64,000 bases of DNA from Vigna angularis (taxonomy: Eukaryota > Streptophyta > Magnoliopsida > Fabales > Fabaceae): the NCBI RefSeq assembly GCF_016808095.1, contig NC_068973.1, positions 21,702,501-21,766,500 on the forward strand, written 5' to 3'. The translations under genes were made by a program, and so were the position numbers. Numbering within the stretch: the first letter of the stretch is position 1; each line of letters starts with the position of its first letter. A model generated the notes under the pieces. It was not told the origin of the DNA. It searched no databases and saw only the letters and a list, made by a program, of their open reading frames with translations. Positions 12,201 to 21,354 of the stretch are shown here, piece after piece.

Positions 12201-13709
12201 TGATATTATCATTGAGTGATGCTAGCTGTAGCTAATAACAAGTCTAAATGTTGGTTTGTTTAAATGAAAAATCATATTTTGACACAAATATTTTATATTT
12301 ATTTGATTATTTATTTTAAATATAAAAATTTGTTTTTTATAATTATTTTATTTTTGTATTATTTGTTAAATGATTGTATAAGTGTGTAGATGGTAAACAT
12401 TTAATTTGTATATAACATAGGTTGAACAGATTCAGATGATCTTCAAACTTTGTGGTTCTCCTTCAGAGGATTATTTCAAAAAACTGAAGCTAACAACAAG
12501 CTTCCGGCCTCCACAGCATTACAAACCTACCTACCAAGAGAACTTCAACAAGTTTCCTTCCTCTTCCCACTCCCTCTTGGCCAGACTTCTTGATCTCAAC
12601 CCCACAAATCGTTCAACTGCTGCCTCTGCCCTTCAAACTGAAGTATGTTTTTCTGCTATTCACATTTTTATTTTTTTATTTTTTATTTTTATCAATAAAT
12701 ATTAATTGTAGATTTTGTTATTGAGAGAAATTAAACCCACCATGTTTTTCACTTTTTCCTCTATAAACTCTTCAAACCAATATTATATTTTTTAAATACT
12801 AAGATAGAAATTCAATCTTCCCAACAACTTTTTATCACTAAAGCACAATAGTTTAAAGCTCCAACCTTCTGCTATTCACATATTTTTTTCCAACAAGTTT
12901 TATTAAGCTTTTTGTGCACTAACGATGTTTCTTTGTTGTGAACTTTTCACTGCCTCCAGTTCTTCCGATGTAGTCCATTAGCATGTGACCCTTCAGCTTT
13001 ACCAGTAATCATCAAAGACGAGGATGAACGCTTACAAACTAAGAGAAGCAAAAGGTACAATGCAGAGATATACACTATATTTGTGTATTATGAGCTTTGA
13101 ACAGGATATGAACTAAATTATTCGTTAAGTAACAGAGTAAATCACTTGATTTCATATTGAAGTGTTTATTGCTTATCATGATCTAGGCACAGAGTTTCTA
13201 AAAGAGGCCAACCATCTCAAACAAGTAAAAGTGAAGCTAAATCAAGAAAAACCCAAAGTCCAGAACAACCTCGTCAAGACACACAATCAACAAAACAGGT
13301 GAGTAATCACACTTTGTCTACTTCATCATTTTTATCATAAGATAATGAATTATGCACACCCTTTTGTGATTGACAGAAGAATGTGGAACAGCAGAAGCAG
13401 AGTCAAGAAACTGGGCATAGTGCTAGCAGCACATCATCCGGGTCAAGACTATTCACGAATGAAGGGAGCACAAATACATCTTTATCACCAACTTTTCTCT
13501 CTAGTGGCAGTGTGAGAAAATCTCCCAAAACAGAGGGTAGCCCAAATGCTCTTAAGAACATAAATCACTATAATGCACTCTTACAGGCTTCTATGATTGA
13601 TATCATCAACCGAAATGAAGGCACCGAAGTTCCTCAGCTTCCAAAATCCTTCTCTCACTTGGATTATCGACTTGGTCCAGACAATATCAAACCTCTATAC
13701 TTCATCTAA
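9201..13709 (+). CDS. CDK-like serine/threonine protein kinase (CRK / At1g54610-like), seven exons
   Basis: Proposed exons: 9201-9617, 9855-10139, 10354-10665, 12421-12642, 12960-13054, 13187-13298, 13377-13709. All introns are GT-AG and phases join cleanly, giving 591 residues. The N-terminus MGCVCGK is a likely N-myristoylation/palmitoylation signal, so the protein may sit at membranes. After a basic, low-complexity 139-residue leader comes the kinase domain: Gly-rich loop GRGTYSNV (141-148), Lys163, HRD (256-258), DFG (276-278), APE (300-302). All catalytic residues are present. The C-helix reads [11 protein letters not shown], as in plant CDC2-related kinases rather than PSTAIRE CDKs. The tail is Ser/Lys-rich and unconserved. 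The family resembles Arabidopsis At1g54610 and IBS1 from memory; substrates and cyclin are unknown. The C-terminus is altered by a tandem duplication. This is the only evident host gene in the window. Confidence 0.9.
10666..12420 (+). other. Long intron 3 of the kinase gene
   Basis: A 1755-bp intron runs from GTAAGC to AACATAG between the exons encoding kinase subdomains VIII-IX and X. It is very AT-rich beyond 11400. I saw no coding sequence or recognisable transposon in it; the small ORFs are unconvincing. Confidence 0.75.
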
Positions 13710-13916
13710 TAAATATATTTAATTTTGATCCTTCTTAAGAACATAAATCACTATAATGCACTCTTACAGGCTTCTATGATTGATATCATCAACCGAAATG
13801 AAGGCCCCGAAGTTCCTCAGCTTCCAAAATCCCTCTCTCACTTGGATTATCGACTTGGTCCAGACAAGCCATCAAACCTCTATACTTCATCTAATAAATA
13901 TATTTAATTTTGATCC
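13551..13916 (+). repeat. 183-bp tandem duplication of the kinase terminal exon
   Basis: CTTAAGAACATAAATCAC begins at 13551 and again at 13734. The two copies run through the last about 50 codons, the stop and the first 3' UTR bases, and differ at only a few positions. Copy 1 lacks two bases (GACAATATC versus GACAAGCCATC), so its reading frame ends DNIKPLYFI; copy 2 would end [14 protein letters not shown]. Copy 2 now lies in the 3' UTR. Confidence 0.9.
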
Positions 13917-14334
13917 ATTCCAAACATGATTTAATTTTTCATTATCATTTAATTATGTTGATCACCTCATTAAAAGAGTTTGACTATGATTGGTCAGACA
14001 CTTTTTAACGATGAGACTCGAGATGATTAAATGTTTGTGACAATAAATTACAACTTAGGGATCAAAATTAAACCCTGAATAAGAAGTTTGGATCGGGCAA
14101 TTGGATTATCTGCATAGTGTTATTCAATTTTAATTTTCTATTATAGTATTTGTTATATTTATTTGGCTCACTTTCTTGTTGAAAGTTATACAAATAAACG
14201 ACTATCCTTATTTTGGATATGTTGCAACTTTTCATTTATATATTATGCTATTGAATGAATTATACAAAGCAAGCGTTGTAATAGATAAATTACTCTAGAA
14301 ATTAATGAAAAAGCATATATTATTAAGAATCAAT
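13917..14334. other. Intergenic region 3' of the kinase gene
   Basis: AT-rich sequence with no credible ORF or recognisable element. It probably holds the rest of the kinase 3' UTR and its polyadenylation region. Confidence 0.6.
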
Positions 14335-15048
14335 TCAAATACATTAGAGTTCACAAGGTTACATTATCTCCCAACAACAAATAGAAGTTAGTTCACCATA
14401 GACATGGTGAAAGTAGATGAATAAAGGAGAAGAATGAGATAGGAAAACCCTAAAAATTGGAGATGGAAGCTCCCACATCCAAATCCGCCTCTAGAGAGTG
14501 AAAAAGTGTGTTGTTGCGCTCCTCCTGCCAAAGATACAAAACCTAGGAAGTTTGGGTCCTTTAAATAGAGCGAAAACAGAATAGAAACAAGGCCCAGGCC
14601 CGTGTCGCTGGCACTCAAGCGCCCCACTTAGGGCGCCCGGGTGGTGAACGGTGGTTCCTGGCGCTTAAGCCTCAAGCAAAACAGAATGTAACTCTGCTCT
14701 TCAAAATAATCACTACAATGACTCAACATTTTTCAAAAAAATTTCTTCCAGGACAAGAGATCACTTTTATCAACTCAGCATACAGATGTCAATCAAGACG
14801 TGCAGATGCCTTAATTCAATCAAAATCAATGTGATGCTCATATACTTCAACAGATGCTATCCTTAAGAATGATCAATCAACAAGGAAAATAATCAGAAAT
14901 TCAAAGAACTACTCACCAAGGAAAGTGTTTCACTCAAACACTCAAAAGTGTATCACTCCAACACTCAAAAGTGTATCACTCCAGCACTCAAAAGTGTATC
15001 ACTCAACTCAAAGGTTTATAATGAGGTGTTGGTGTCTTTTTCACTCTG
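14335..15048 (-). mobile_element. Truncated minus-strand gypsy LTR and 3' UTR remnant
   Basis: From about 14335 to 14695 the reverse strand reads like the middle of a family-3 LTR (TTGTTGGGAGATAATG, then GCTCTATTTAAAGG as TATA, then GGGCGCC words). From about 14696 it jumps into 3' UTR sequence found in the other elements, without the LTR start or polypurine tract. So an internal deletion joined the two parts. Element A inserted at its right edge (15049). Confidence 0.65.
14938..15005 (-). repeat. Three tandem 23-bp units with an ACACT-CAAA-AGTGT hairpin
   Basis: The unit ACACTCAAAAGTGTATCACTCC starts at 14938, 14961 and 14984. Each unit holds a 5-bp inverted repeat. Single copies of similar sequence occur in the other UTRs (for example near 6186), so this is a local expansion within the UTR. 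Confidence 0.8.
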
Positions 15049-16379
15049 TGATAACAATTGAAAAACTGTTATTTTTATACTTAAAATTGACTTCAATTAC
15101 AACCTTTATGACTTAGAAATGAGCTTGAACTCATGATTTTGTTGAATTATTGAAAATAACAGAGTTGGACAGGTTTTATGCTTGATTTCCTTGTTTTTGC
15201 AGGTTTTGAGATGAATTTGATGAAAGAAGTGAAGTAGGAAAGAGATAGAGACAGAAAAGGACACAAAAAGTGCAAAAGAAGAGAATCAGCAAGTACCGCT
15301 CAGCGCCATTTACTGCTGAGCGACACTTTTCAGTACCCGTTGGCACCGCTGAAGGGAAAACTAGCGCTGAGGGGAAGAATGAAATGCGCTACTACCGCTG
15401 AGCGGCACTTTTCTGGGCTTGGGCCTACTTTTGTGTATTTTTTAGAATATTATATAAGCTTTAGGACGTCCTAGGGTTTGTATCTTTGGCTGGAACGAAG
15501 CAAAAACACACTCTTTCACCCCTTGGAGGAGGATTTTGGATGCTAAGGCTCCCTTCTCAACTTTCTAGGGTTCTATCCTTCACTTTTCCATTGTATTTCA
15601 TCTAGTTTCACCATGAATATGGTGAACTAAAGTTATTTTGTTGTTGGGGAATCAATGTAAATCCTTAGAAACTCTCTTGTATGGAATTTGTTCTTAAAAA
15701 TCATCTTTATGATACATGCTTTCTTTCATTAATAGTTAGGATTTTTCCTCTTTGCTCAAAGCATGCATTGTTTAACTCATTCAATGTCATGATTATTGGT
15801 TTTGTCGATATGGACACATGAAGAGAAATCTAGATCTGGAGAATCTTTCCCAAAAGTATATTACCAACCTAGACATAGGAGTATGGTAGTTGGTTGCCTT
15901 TAAGCTTCTGTTCACTATAATGCATGATTAATTGCTAGGGAGACAAGACATTGTAAACTAGTGATTATGATTAGGCTTTCTTCGCCGAGACATCGGGTTT
16001 TTAGTAATTTAGAAAGTGGCATTAACATTAATGAAAAGAATGATGAATTCCTAAATACAAGAGAGTGGATATGATGAAATTGATAACCCCCAACAACATA
16101 TTCATTCATATAATTCAAATCACGTGTTTTGTTTCTTCTTTCCCATTGATCAATACATGCATACATATTTATTTTTCAGTCTTTTGCTTTGTATACTTAC
16201 AATAATTTGTTCACAAGTCTTAATTAATCAACAAAATCACACAACTGTCTAGGCCGTGAGTCCTTTGGGAGAGCGATACTTGGTCTTACTAGGTTTATTA
16301 CTTGATACGATTCGATTACACTTGCCGAGGGTTAACAAGTTTTTTACTCCGTTTTCGGGGATCGAAGATTTGTTCATCA
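15049..16379 (+). repeat. 5' LTR of element A
   Basis: Starts TGATAACAATTGAAAAACTG and ends TTTGTTCATCA, followed after AGTTT by the primer binding site. Length is 1331 bp. U3 palindromes (CCGCTGAGCGGCAC type) lie at about 15295-15410 and the TATA box TATATAAG at 15451-15458. It inserted into the remnant ending at 15048. Confidence 0.88.
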
Positions 16380-16385
16380 AGTTTT

Positions 16386-16403
16386 TGGCGCCGTTGCCGG
16401 GGA
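16386..16403 (+). promoter_or_regulatory. Primer binding site, tRNA-Asp
   Basis: TGGCGCCGTTGCCGGGGA is the exact complement of the 3' 18 bases of plant tRNA-Asp(GUC). It sits six bases past the LTR. This primer is typical of Athila/Tat gypsy elements. Confidence 0.92.
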
Positions 16404-16653
16404 CTCGTGGTTTAACTAGTCTATTTGTGTGATTTTTGATTATTTTTGATTATTTTTGACTTGTTGTGAATATTGTTTTTCTGTTTTTATTTTCTGTTTT
16501 CTATTTTTATTTTTATTTTATTTTATTTTCTGTTTTTATTTTTGGTTTTTATTTTCTATCTTCTTATCTTTTCAATTATATCTTTTGATTATTTCTTCTC
16601 TTTTCTATCTTTTTGTGCTAACAAAATTTTTCTAGGGTTTTGTTTCCTTGTGT
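16404..16653 (+). other. T-rich leader of element A
   Basis: About 250 bp of T-rich low-complexity sequence (repeats of TTTTTATTTTCTG) between primer site and gag. It ends TTCCTTGTGTATGCAGG, which looks like a polypyrimidine tract plus a 3' splice site just at the gag ATG; the same ending is seen in B, C and D. An intron in the leader is possible but no donor was settled. Confidence 0.55.
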
Positions 16654-17860
16654 ATGCAGGGTAATATTCGGACTAGAAGCAAAAAGATTTTTGAACCTCT
16701 TCTTGAAGGCCTGGACCAAAGTAGAAGGATGAGGAAAGTTCGAACTTCAAGAGAACTATTTCCTTCTCTTGAGATACTCTTACAACCTTCACCACAAAGG
16801 TCTTACCACAACACTCAAAATATGGCAGAGGAGAATAATGGTAGACGGACTCTTGCAGATTACACCACTTTTGTTGGCCCTCAACATTTTAACAGTATAG
16901 CAAGGTCGAGGGTCAATGCTACAAACATGGAGGTGAAACCAGCGTTGATACAGTTGGTGAAAAGCAATTAGTTTAATGGGCTATCACATGAAAGCCTGTA
17001 TGAACATCTCACCACCTTCAAAGAAATCAGTAACACCGTGAAGATAAATGGAGTTCCAGATGAAGCAATCAAGCTTAGCTTGTTTCCTTTCTCATTGGGA
17101 AGCAATGCTAAGTTATGGTTAAATTCTTTTCCAGAAGGTAGTTTTACAAAATGGGAAGCTGTGGTTGCAAAGTTTTTGAATAAGTACTTCCCACAATCTA
17201 AAGTGAATAAAGGGAAGCAAGAGATCTCTTCTCTCAGACAAGGCATGGAGGAGACGTTAGGTCAAGCATGGGGCAGGTACAAAAGCTTTTTGAGAAAGAC
17301 TCCCATGCACGATTTTGATGAAGTAGCAGTAGTTCTACTTTTCCTTGGAGGTCTTGGTTTACAAATCAAGTTGATGTTAGATGCCTCAGATGGAGGTAAT
17401 ATTAAATGTAAAACTCTAGAGGAAGCAACAGAATTGATAGAAAACATGGCTGTTAATGACAATGAAATGCATAGTGAAAAAGGAACCTCTATTCAACCGA
17501 AAGGGGTTCTACAATTGCAGTCAAATGATGCCTTGCTTGCTCAGAATAAGGTTATAACTCAACAGTTAGAGAATCTAACAAAGACACTTACTCAATTACC
17601 GAAGGAATTAAAAACTATTGCTCAAGTTCAACAACAGATGTGTGAACTATGTGGTGGTGACCATATCAATGGTCAATGTGCTTAGTGAAGGCCCTAGAAG
17701 ATGTAAATTTCATGAAAATCAATTTCCATACCGCCAAGGTAATTTCAACCAAGGATGGAAACCTCACCCAAGCATGGGTCAAGGTTAGGGACAATCTGGA
17801 CAAGCTGGGCAATCAGGACAATTTAATAGGCCACAACAACAACCATCATTATGGCAATAG
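16654..17860 (+). pseudogene. Gag of element A (disabled)
   Basis: Gag would form the virus-like particle and bind the RNA. The ATG at 16654 opens MQGNIRTRSKK; the central capsid-like gag domain spans about 17000-17450 (EWEAVV.KFLNKYFPQSK-type motif, here KWEAVVAKFLNKYFPQSK). Near 17640 is a zinc knuckle CELCGGDHINGQC, spaced CX2CX3HX4C, one residue shorter than the usual CX2CX4HX4C. Lesions: TAG at 16969-16971, a small deletion with TAG at 17683-17685, and a shift into the protease frame by 17861, preceded by TAG at 17858-17860. Confidence 0.88.
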
Positions 17861-19204
17861 ATGTCTACACTCACTGAAAAACATACAAAGTTGGAAGAAA
17901 CTCTTAACCAGTTTATGCAGGTAACCATCTCCAATCATAACAGCACTCAAGCAACCCTTAGAAGTTTGGAGATGCAAATCGGACAGTTAACTAAGAAGTT
18001 GGAAGAAAGGCCTGATAAGAGTTTTGCGGCTAATACCGAGGTTAACCCTAAAGAAGAGTGTAGAGTTTTAGTGAGTGTAAATTTTGAAAGAGTTGAGTTA
18101 GAGAGAAAAGAAGAGAAAGAAAAGAAAGTAGAAGAAAAAGAAGAGAGAGTGGAGAGAAAAGAGAAAGAAGAGAAAGAAAATAGAGTAGAGAGAAAAGAGA
18201 AAGAAGAGAGAGAAAAGATAAAAATTGAAGATATTCTTCCTTTTCCCACAGATTATGAGAGATTAGAGAAAGGGAGACAGTTTGGGCATTTTATAGAAAT
18301 ATTCAAAGAATTGGAGGGTGATTTACCTTTGATGGAGATATTGCAACAAATTGCAAATTATACAAAACCCATGGAACAAGTCTCCACAAAGAAAAGACAT
18401 AGAGAAGAGGAGACAAATGATTACAAAGCGGTCAAGAAGAAGCTACTCCCTCCAAAAGAGAAAGATCCAGGAAGTTTCACCATTCCATGTGTCATAGAAA
18501 AGAAAAAGGTAAATAAAGCCCTACTTGATTTAGGGTCAAGCGTTAATTTAATGCCTTATTCTTTACGTGAACAAATGGGTGATCTTAAAGTCAAGCCTAT
18601 AAAGATGAATTTGTTAATGGCGGATGGCTCTTCAAAGAATCTGTATGGTATAGCAGAGGATGTTATGGTTTGTGTTGGAGAACTAAAATTCTTGGTGGAC
18701 TTTGTGGTGATGGAGATGAAGGATGAAAGAGTTCCTATTATTCTGGGAAGGTCGTTTATGAAAACGGCTAAAGTCATCATTGATGTAGATGAAGGAATAG
18801 TGGTGTTTCAAGACTGAGATAAAAATGTGGTGATTGATGTCTTCAAAGAGGAACAGTAGACAGAAACTAGTTATAAAGCTACATATCAAGATGTACTCAT
18901 GATTAGTCCTCAAGATGCAAAGCCAAGATTCAAAGGTAAAAATTGTTTCTTGTTTCAGGATAGGGAAGAAGATCAAGATAGCAAAGGAAGGACGGTTCAC
19001 GATGATGCAAGGCAAGCACAACCCAAACCTGGTAAACATGTGAAATTCAAAAACAGGTTGTGGATTGTTAAAGACTATAAGAAAGATGGAGTGATAGAAA
19101 TTGAGTCTCCACATTCAAGAAGAGTCAAAGAGGTGGACCGGAAGCAGCTGATGAGTTGGTGTGATGAAAGAAAGATAAACACCAACATTGAAGATGGAAC
19201 ATGA
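17861..19204 (+). pseudogene. Protease and C-terminal segment of element A (disabled)
   Basis: Continues the gag-pro polyprotein. A Glu/Lys-rich linker (codons from about 18095 to 18225, with repeats of ERKEKEE) precedes a retropepsin-like domain with the DLGSSVNLMPYS active-site region (about 18525-18560) and the second conserved block IILGRSFMKTA (about 18736). TGA at 18815-18817 (CGA in relatives) and TAG at 18857-18859 interrupt it. The last 100 codons end in KNRLWIVKDYKKDGVIEIES and DRKQLMSW, which resembles the integrase C-terminal tail of element 1. There is no reverse transcriptase downstream. The stop is at 19202-19204. Confidence 0.85.
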
Positions 19205-19218
19205 GTTTTACTTGATCA

Positions 19219-19262
19219 AGCTAGTGACGTTAAAAGAGCACTTTTCTGGGAGGCACCCCAGT
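19219..19262 (+). other. Post-ORF motif, first copy (element A)
   Basis: GCTAGTGACGTTAAAAGAGC is followed by the hairpin CTGGG (19246-19250), loop AGGCAC, CCCAG (19257-19261). It lies 15 bases after the polyprotein stop, as does the motif after integrase in element 1. Confidence 0.85.
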
Positions 19263-19346
19263 TGATTTAAGAACATTATTTTATATTGATATTGGTTGTA
19301 ATTTTTTTAAATTTTGGATATTACTTTTATGTTGAAACTTTTTGGG

Positions 19347-19499
19347 TTAGCATCTACTGATGGATGCTAGGTGGTTAAGTATCTACTGATGGATGCTAGG
19401 TGGTTAAGTATCTACTGAAGTATACTAGGTTTATTAACAGGTTTGTTACACCTACTGATGGGTGTTGGTAAGGCAAAATTGCACCTACTGATGGGTGTT
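19347..19499 (+). other. Array of five small hairpins with a common 8-nt loop (element A)
   Basis: Stems and loops read from sequence: TAGCATC/GATGCTA (19348-19369), AGTATC/GATGCT with one G:U (19378-19397), AGTAT/ATACT (19407-19426, loop 10 nt), ACACC/GGTGT (19448-19465), GCACC/GGTGT with one G:U (19481-19498). The loop is TACTGATG in four of the five. The stems differ while pairing is kept. There is no ORF. Function is unknown; an RNA structure is inferred. Confidence 0.8.
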
Positions 19500-19507
19500 G
19501 GTGGATT

Positions 19508-19560
19508 TTGGGTCAGGCTTGTGACGTTAAACAAGCGCTACCTGGGAGGCAACCCAGTTG
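19508..19560 (+). other. Post-ORF motif, second copy (element A)
   Basis: GTCAGGCTTGTGACGTTAAA then CAAGCGCTAC and a perfect CTGGG-AGGCAA-CCCAG hairpin (19542-19557). GCTTG/CAAGC around the TGACGTTAAA loop could form a second stem. This copy is closer than the first to the one after integrase in element 1. Confidence 0.85.
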
Positions 19561-19719
19561 ATTTACTATATTTTGTTTGTTTTGATTCTGCTTTAGTTGC
19601 ATGTTAGGGATTGAATGTATGAGTGATTTGAGAACTTAAATGCATGGAGTGAGTGAGAGGCATGAGTGGAAGGCACCTAGGGTAAGCTAGGAAGAAAGAA
19701 AACATCTCACGCAAGTGCT

Positions 19720-20475
19720 GCTCAGCGCCAATTACCGCTGAGCGGTACTTATGCAGAATGGTTTTTTGGGTCGCCCTTAGCGGGACCCGAGCCCATTAGG
19801 GTATTTTTATACCCTAGGGTGCGATTTTGGGTTCATTTTCAGATTTCTTTCCTCTCACACACTTCTAAACACTTTTCTAAGAGTTCTCTACATCTTTCCC
19901 TTCATTCCCCTTTACAAAATCCCTCTTCCACTCTCTTTCTCACTAGTTTTGCATCTAAGTTTGGGGTTTGGAGAGAGCATTGTTGTTGGGGCTGAGTTCT
20001 TCACATTCTTAGAACATTTTCTACTCATCTATCATCTCCACCCAAGTAAGTCAAGCAATTTTTCATTCTAGGGTTTTTGAAAGCATGAATTGGTATGATT
20101 ATGAATGTTCAAATCATGATTCTTTAGGGATTTTGATTTCTATGCATGATATGATGAATTAATTGATATTTGAACCGATTAAAATGCTTGATTTTGGTTT
20201 AGAAGTATGAAAATTGCTTGTTGGTGGAGTTAGGAAGTGTTAAAAATAAGCTTTTCAAAATCTGCAGAATCGCCGCTCAGCGGTAATTACCCCTGAGCGT
20301 GACTCTGCCAGACTTGGTTTTTGGCTTCCTTTTCTTGCTGGCTTGGTCCACTGGTTGCGCTGAGGGGATTTTATGACCCTCAGCGGTGGTTTAGCATGGA
20401 TTGGGGATGTTGTTTATGGTTTACTAATGATTAACAACAAGTTTTGTGGTGTTGTAATTTGTGTTTGATGTAGGG
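19720..20475 (+). promoter_or_regulatory. Internal promoter-like block, 5' UTR and intron before the accessory ORF (element A)
   Basis: A TTACCGCTGAGCGGTA palindrome at about 19731-19746 (the same word as in the LTR) is followed 50 bp later by TAGGGTATTTTTATACCCTA (19797-19816), a TATA-like inverted repeat, then a CT-rich leader. A donor GTAAGT at 20046-20051 and an acceptor GATGTAG ending 20473 define a likely 428-bp intron. More palindromes lie inside the intron (about 20272-20395). Elements B and D keep the same order with introns of 424 and 410 bp. Confidence 0.65.
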
Positions 20476-21335
20476 ATGGCATCCTCTCCAAGCAAAAGAT
20501 TGAAGACCACAACCTCCAAGAGGAAAGACAAGGAACCTGAACACCCTCATTCTAGTAGGTTCCTCTCTCGCAAACAACAGAAGCATTTTAAGATTGTTCA
20601 AGATAGGAGACTCCTGATGGAAAGGAAAGCTGGAATGATACCTAACTTTGCTCCTCAGTTTGGAGAACAACTGATGGGAAGAAACTGGAGGAGATTGGCC
20701 AAATACCCTACACTAGCCAACATAGTAGTGGTAAAGGAATTTTACACCAACGCAAGAAAGTTGGGTGATTATCCGGTTGAGGAGTACCTAAGCTATGTTA
20801 CATGCCACGCTATTAGGTATGATCCTAACTCTATCAACAACTTTTTGGGTACTAAATGGGTTGGAGAGTAGTGCCAGTTTGCTCTCTGTATGGAGGAAGG
20901 CACTGATTTTAATGATGTAGAGAGTGTTCTATGTGTACCGGGAGGACACCTCCAGAGGAACATAAATGGTGCAGTGGTGAATATCAAGAGGACTAATTTG
21001 ACTCCTCTTGCTAAGTATTGGATGACATTCTCCCATGCCAACATTCAACCGTGTTCGCATGTTTTAGACATCACTCTCAGAAATATGAGCATTAACATTG
21101 GCCAAGTGATTGCCAATGAAATACAAATGTGTGCCAACACAATGAACAACAAGGCACCTTTAGGGCATCCTTCCTTGATTACACACCTGTGCAAGATAGC
21201 TGGGGTGGATACTTCTGCTCCGCCATTGGAGAGGCCGGGGAAATTCATTGATGAAGCCTATTATAGGCAGTATTGTGGAGGAGAGGAGGCAGCTCAGCCA
21301 GTTCCACCATAACGTCCTCGAAGAGAAAGAAGACT
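20476..21335 (+). pseudogene. Accessory ORF of element A (plant transposon-associated protein family), disabled
   Basis: The ATG lies two bases after the presumed splice acceptor. The product begins MASSPSKRLKTT (basic) and contains RRLLMERKAG, VVKEFYTNA, NIQPCSH and APLGHPSLITHLC, shared with the ORFs of B and D. It matches what I recall as the 'putative plant transposon protein' domain family; its function is unknown. No signal peptide or clear membrane helix is seen, so it is not obviously envelope-like. TAG at 20869-20871 (CAG in B and D), an in-frame loss of about ten codons near 21076, and TAA at 21310-21312 disable it. Similarity stops at about 21335, where element C begins. Confidence 0.8.
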
Positions 21336-21354
21336 AGTATTGTCTATTATAGGT

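Larger units (their letters stand above)
15049..21335 (+). mobile_element. Non-autonomous gypsy-derived element A (gag-pro plus accessory ORF, no RT)
   Basis: In order: 5' LTR, tRNA-Asp primer site, gag, protease, integrase-tail-like segment, post-ORF motif, hairpin array, second motif, internal promoter-like block with intron, accessory ORF. There is no reverse transcriptase or RNase H and no integrase core. The element breaks off inside the accessory ORF at about 21335, where it meets the reversed element C, so its 3' UTR and 3' LTR are missing. It carries several stops and frameshifts. It would depend on proteins from an autonomous relative such as element 1. Confidence 0.85.

Noticed and set aside
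16386..16403. Possible tRNA-Asp gene fragment
   Set aside because: Only 18 bases complementary to the tRNA 3' end, next to an LTR: a primer binding site, not a tRNA gene.
16440..16620. Small ORF rich in Phe and Leu (membrane-like) in the element A leader
   Set aside because: It is a reading of T-rich low-complexity sequence; the equivalent leaders of B, C and D do not keep it.
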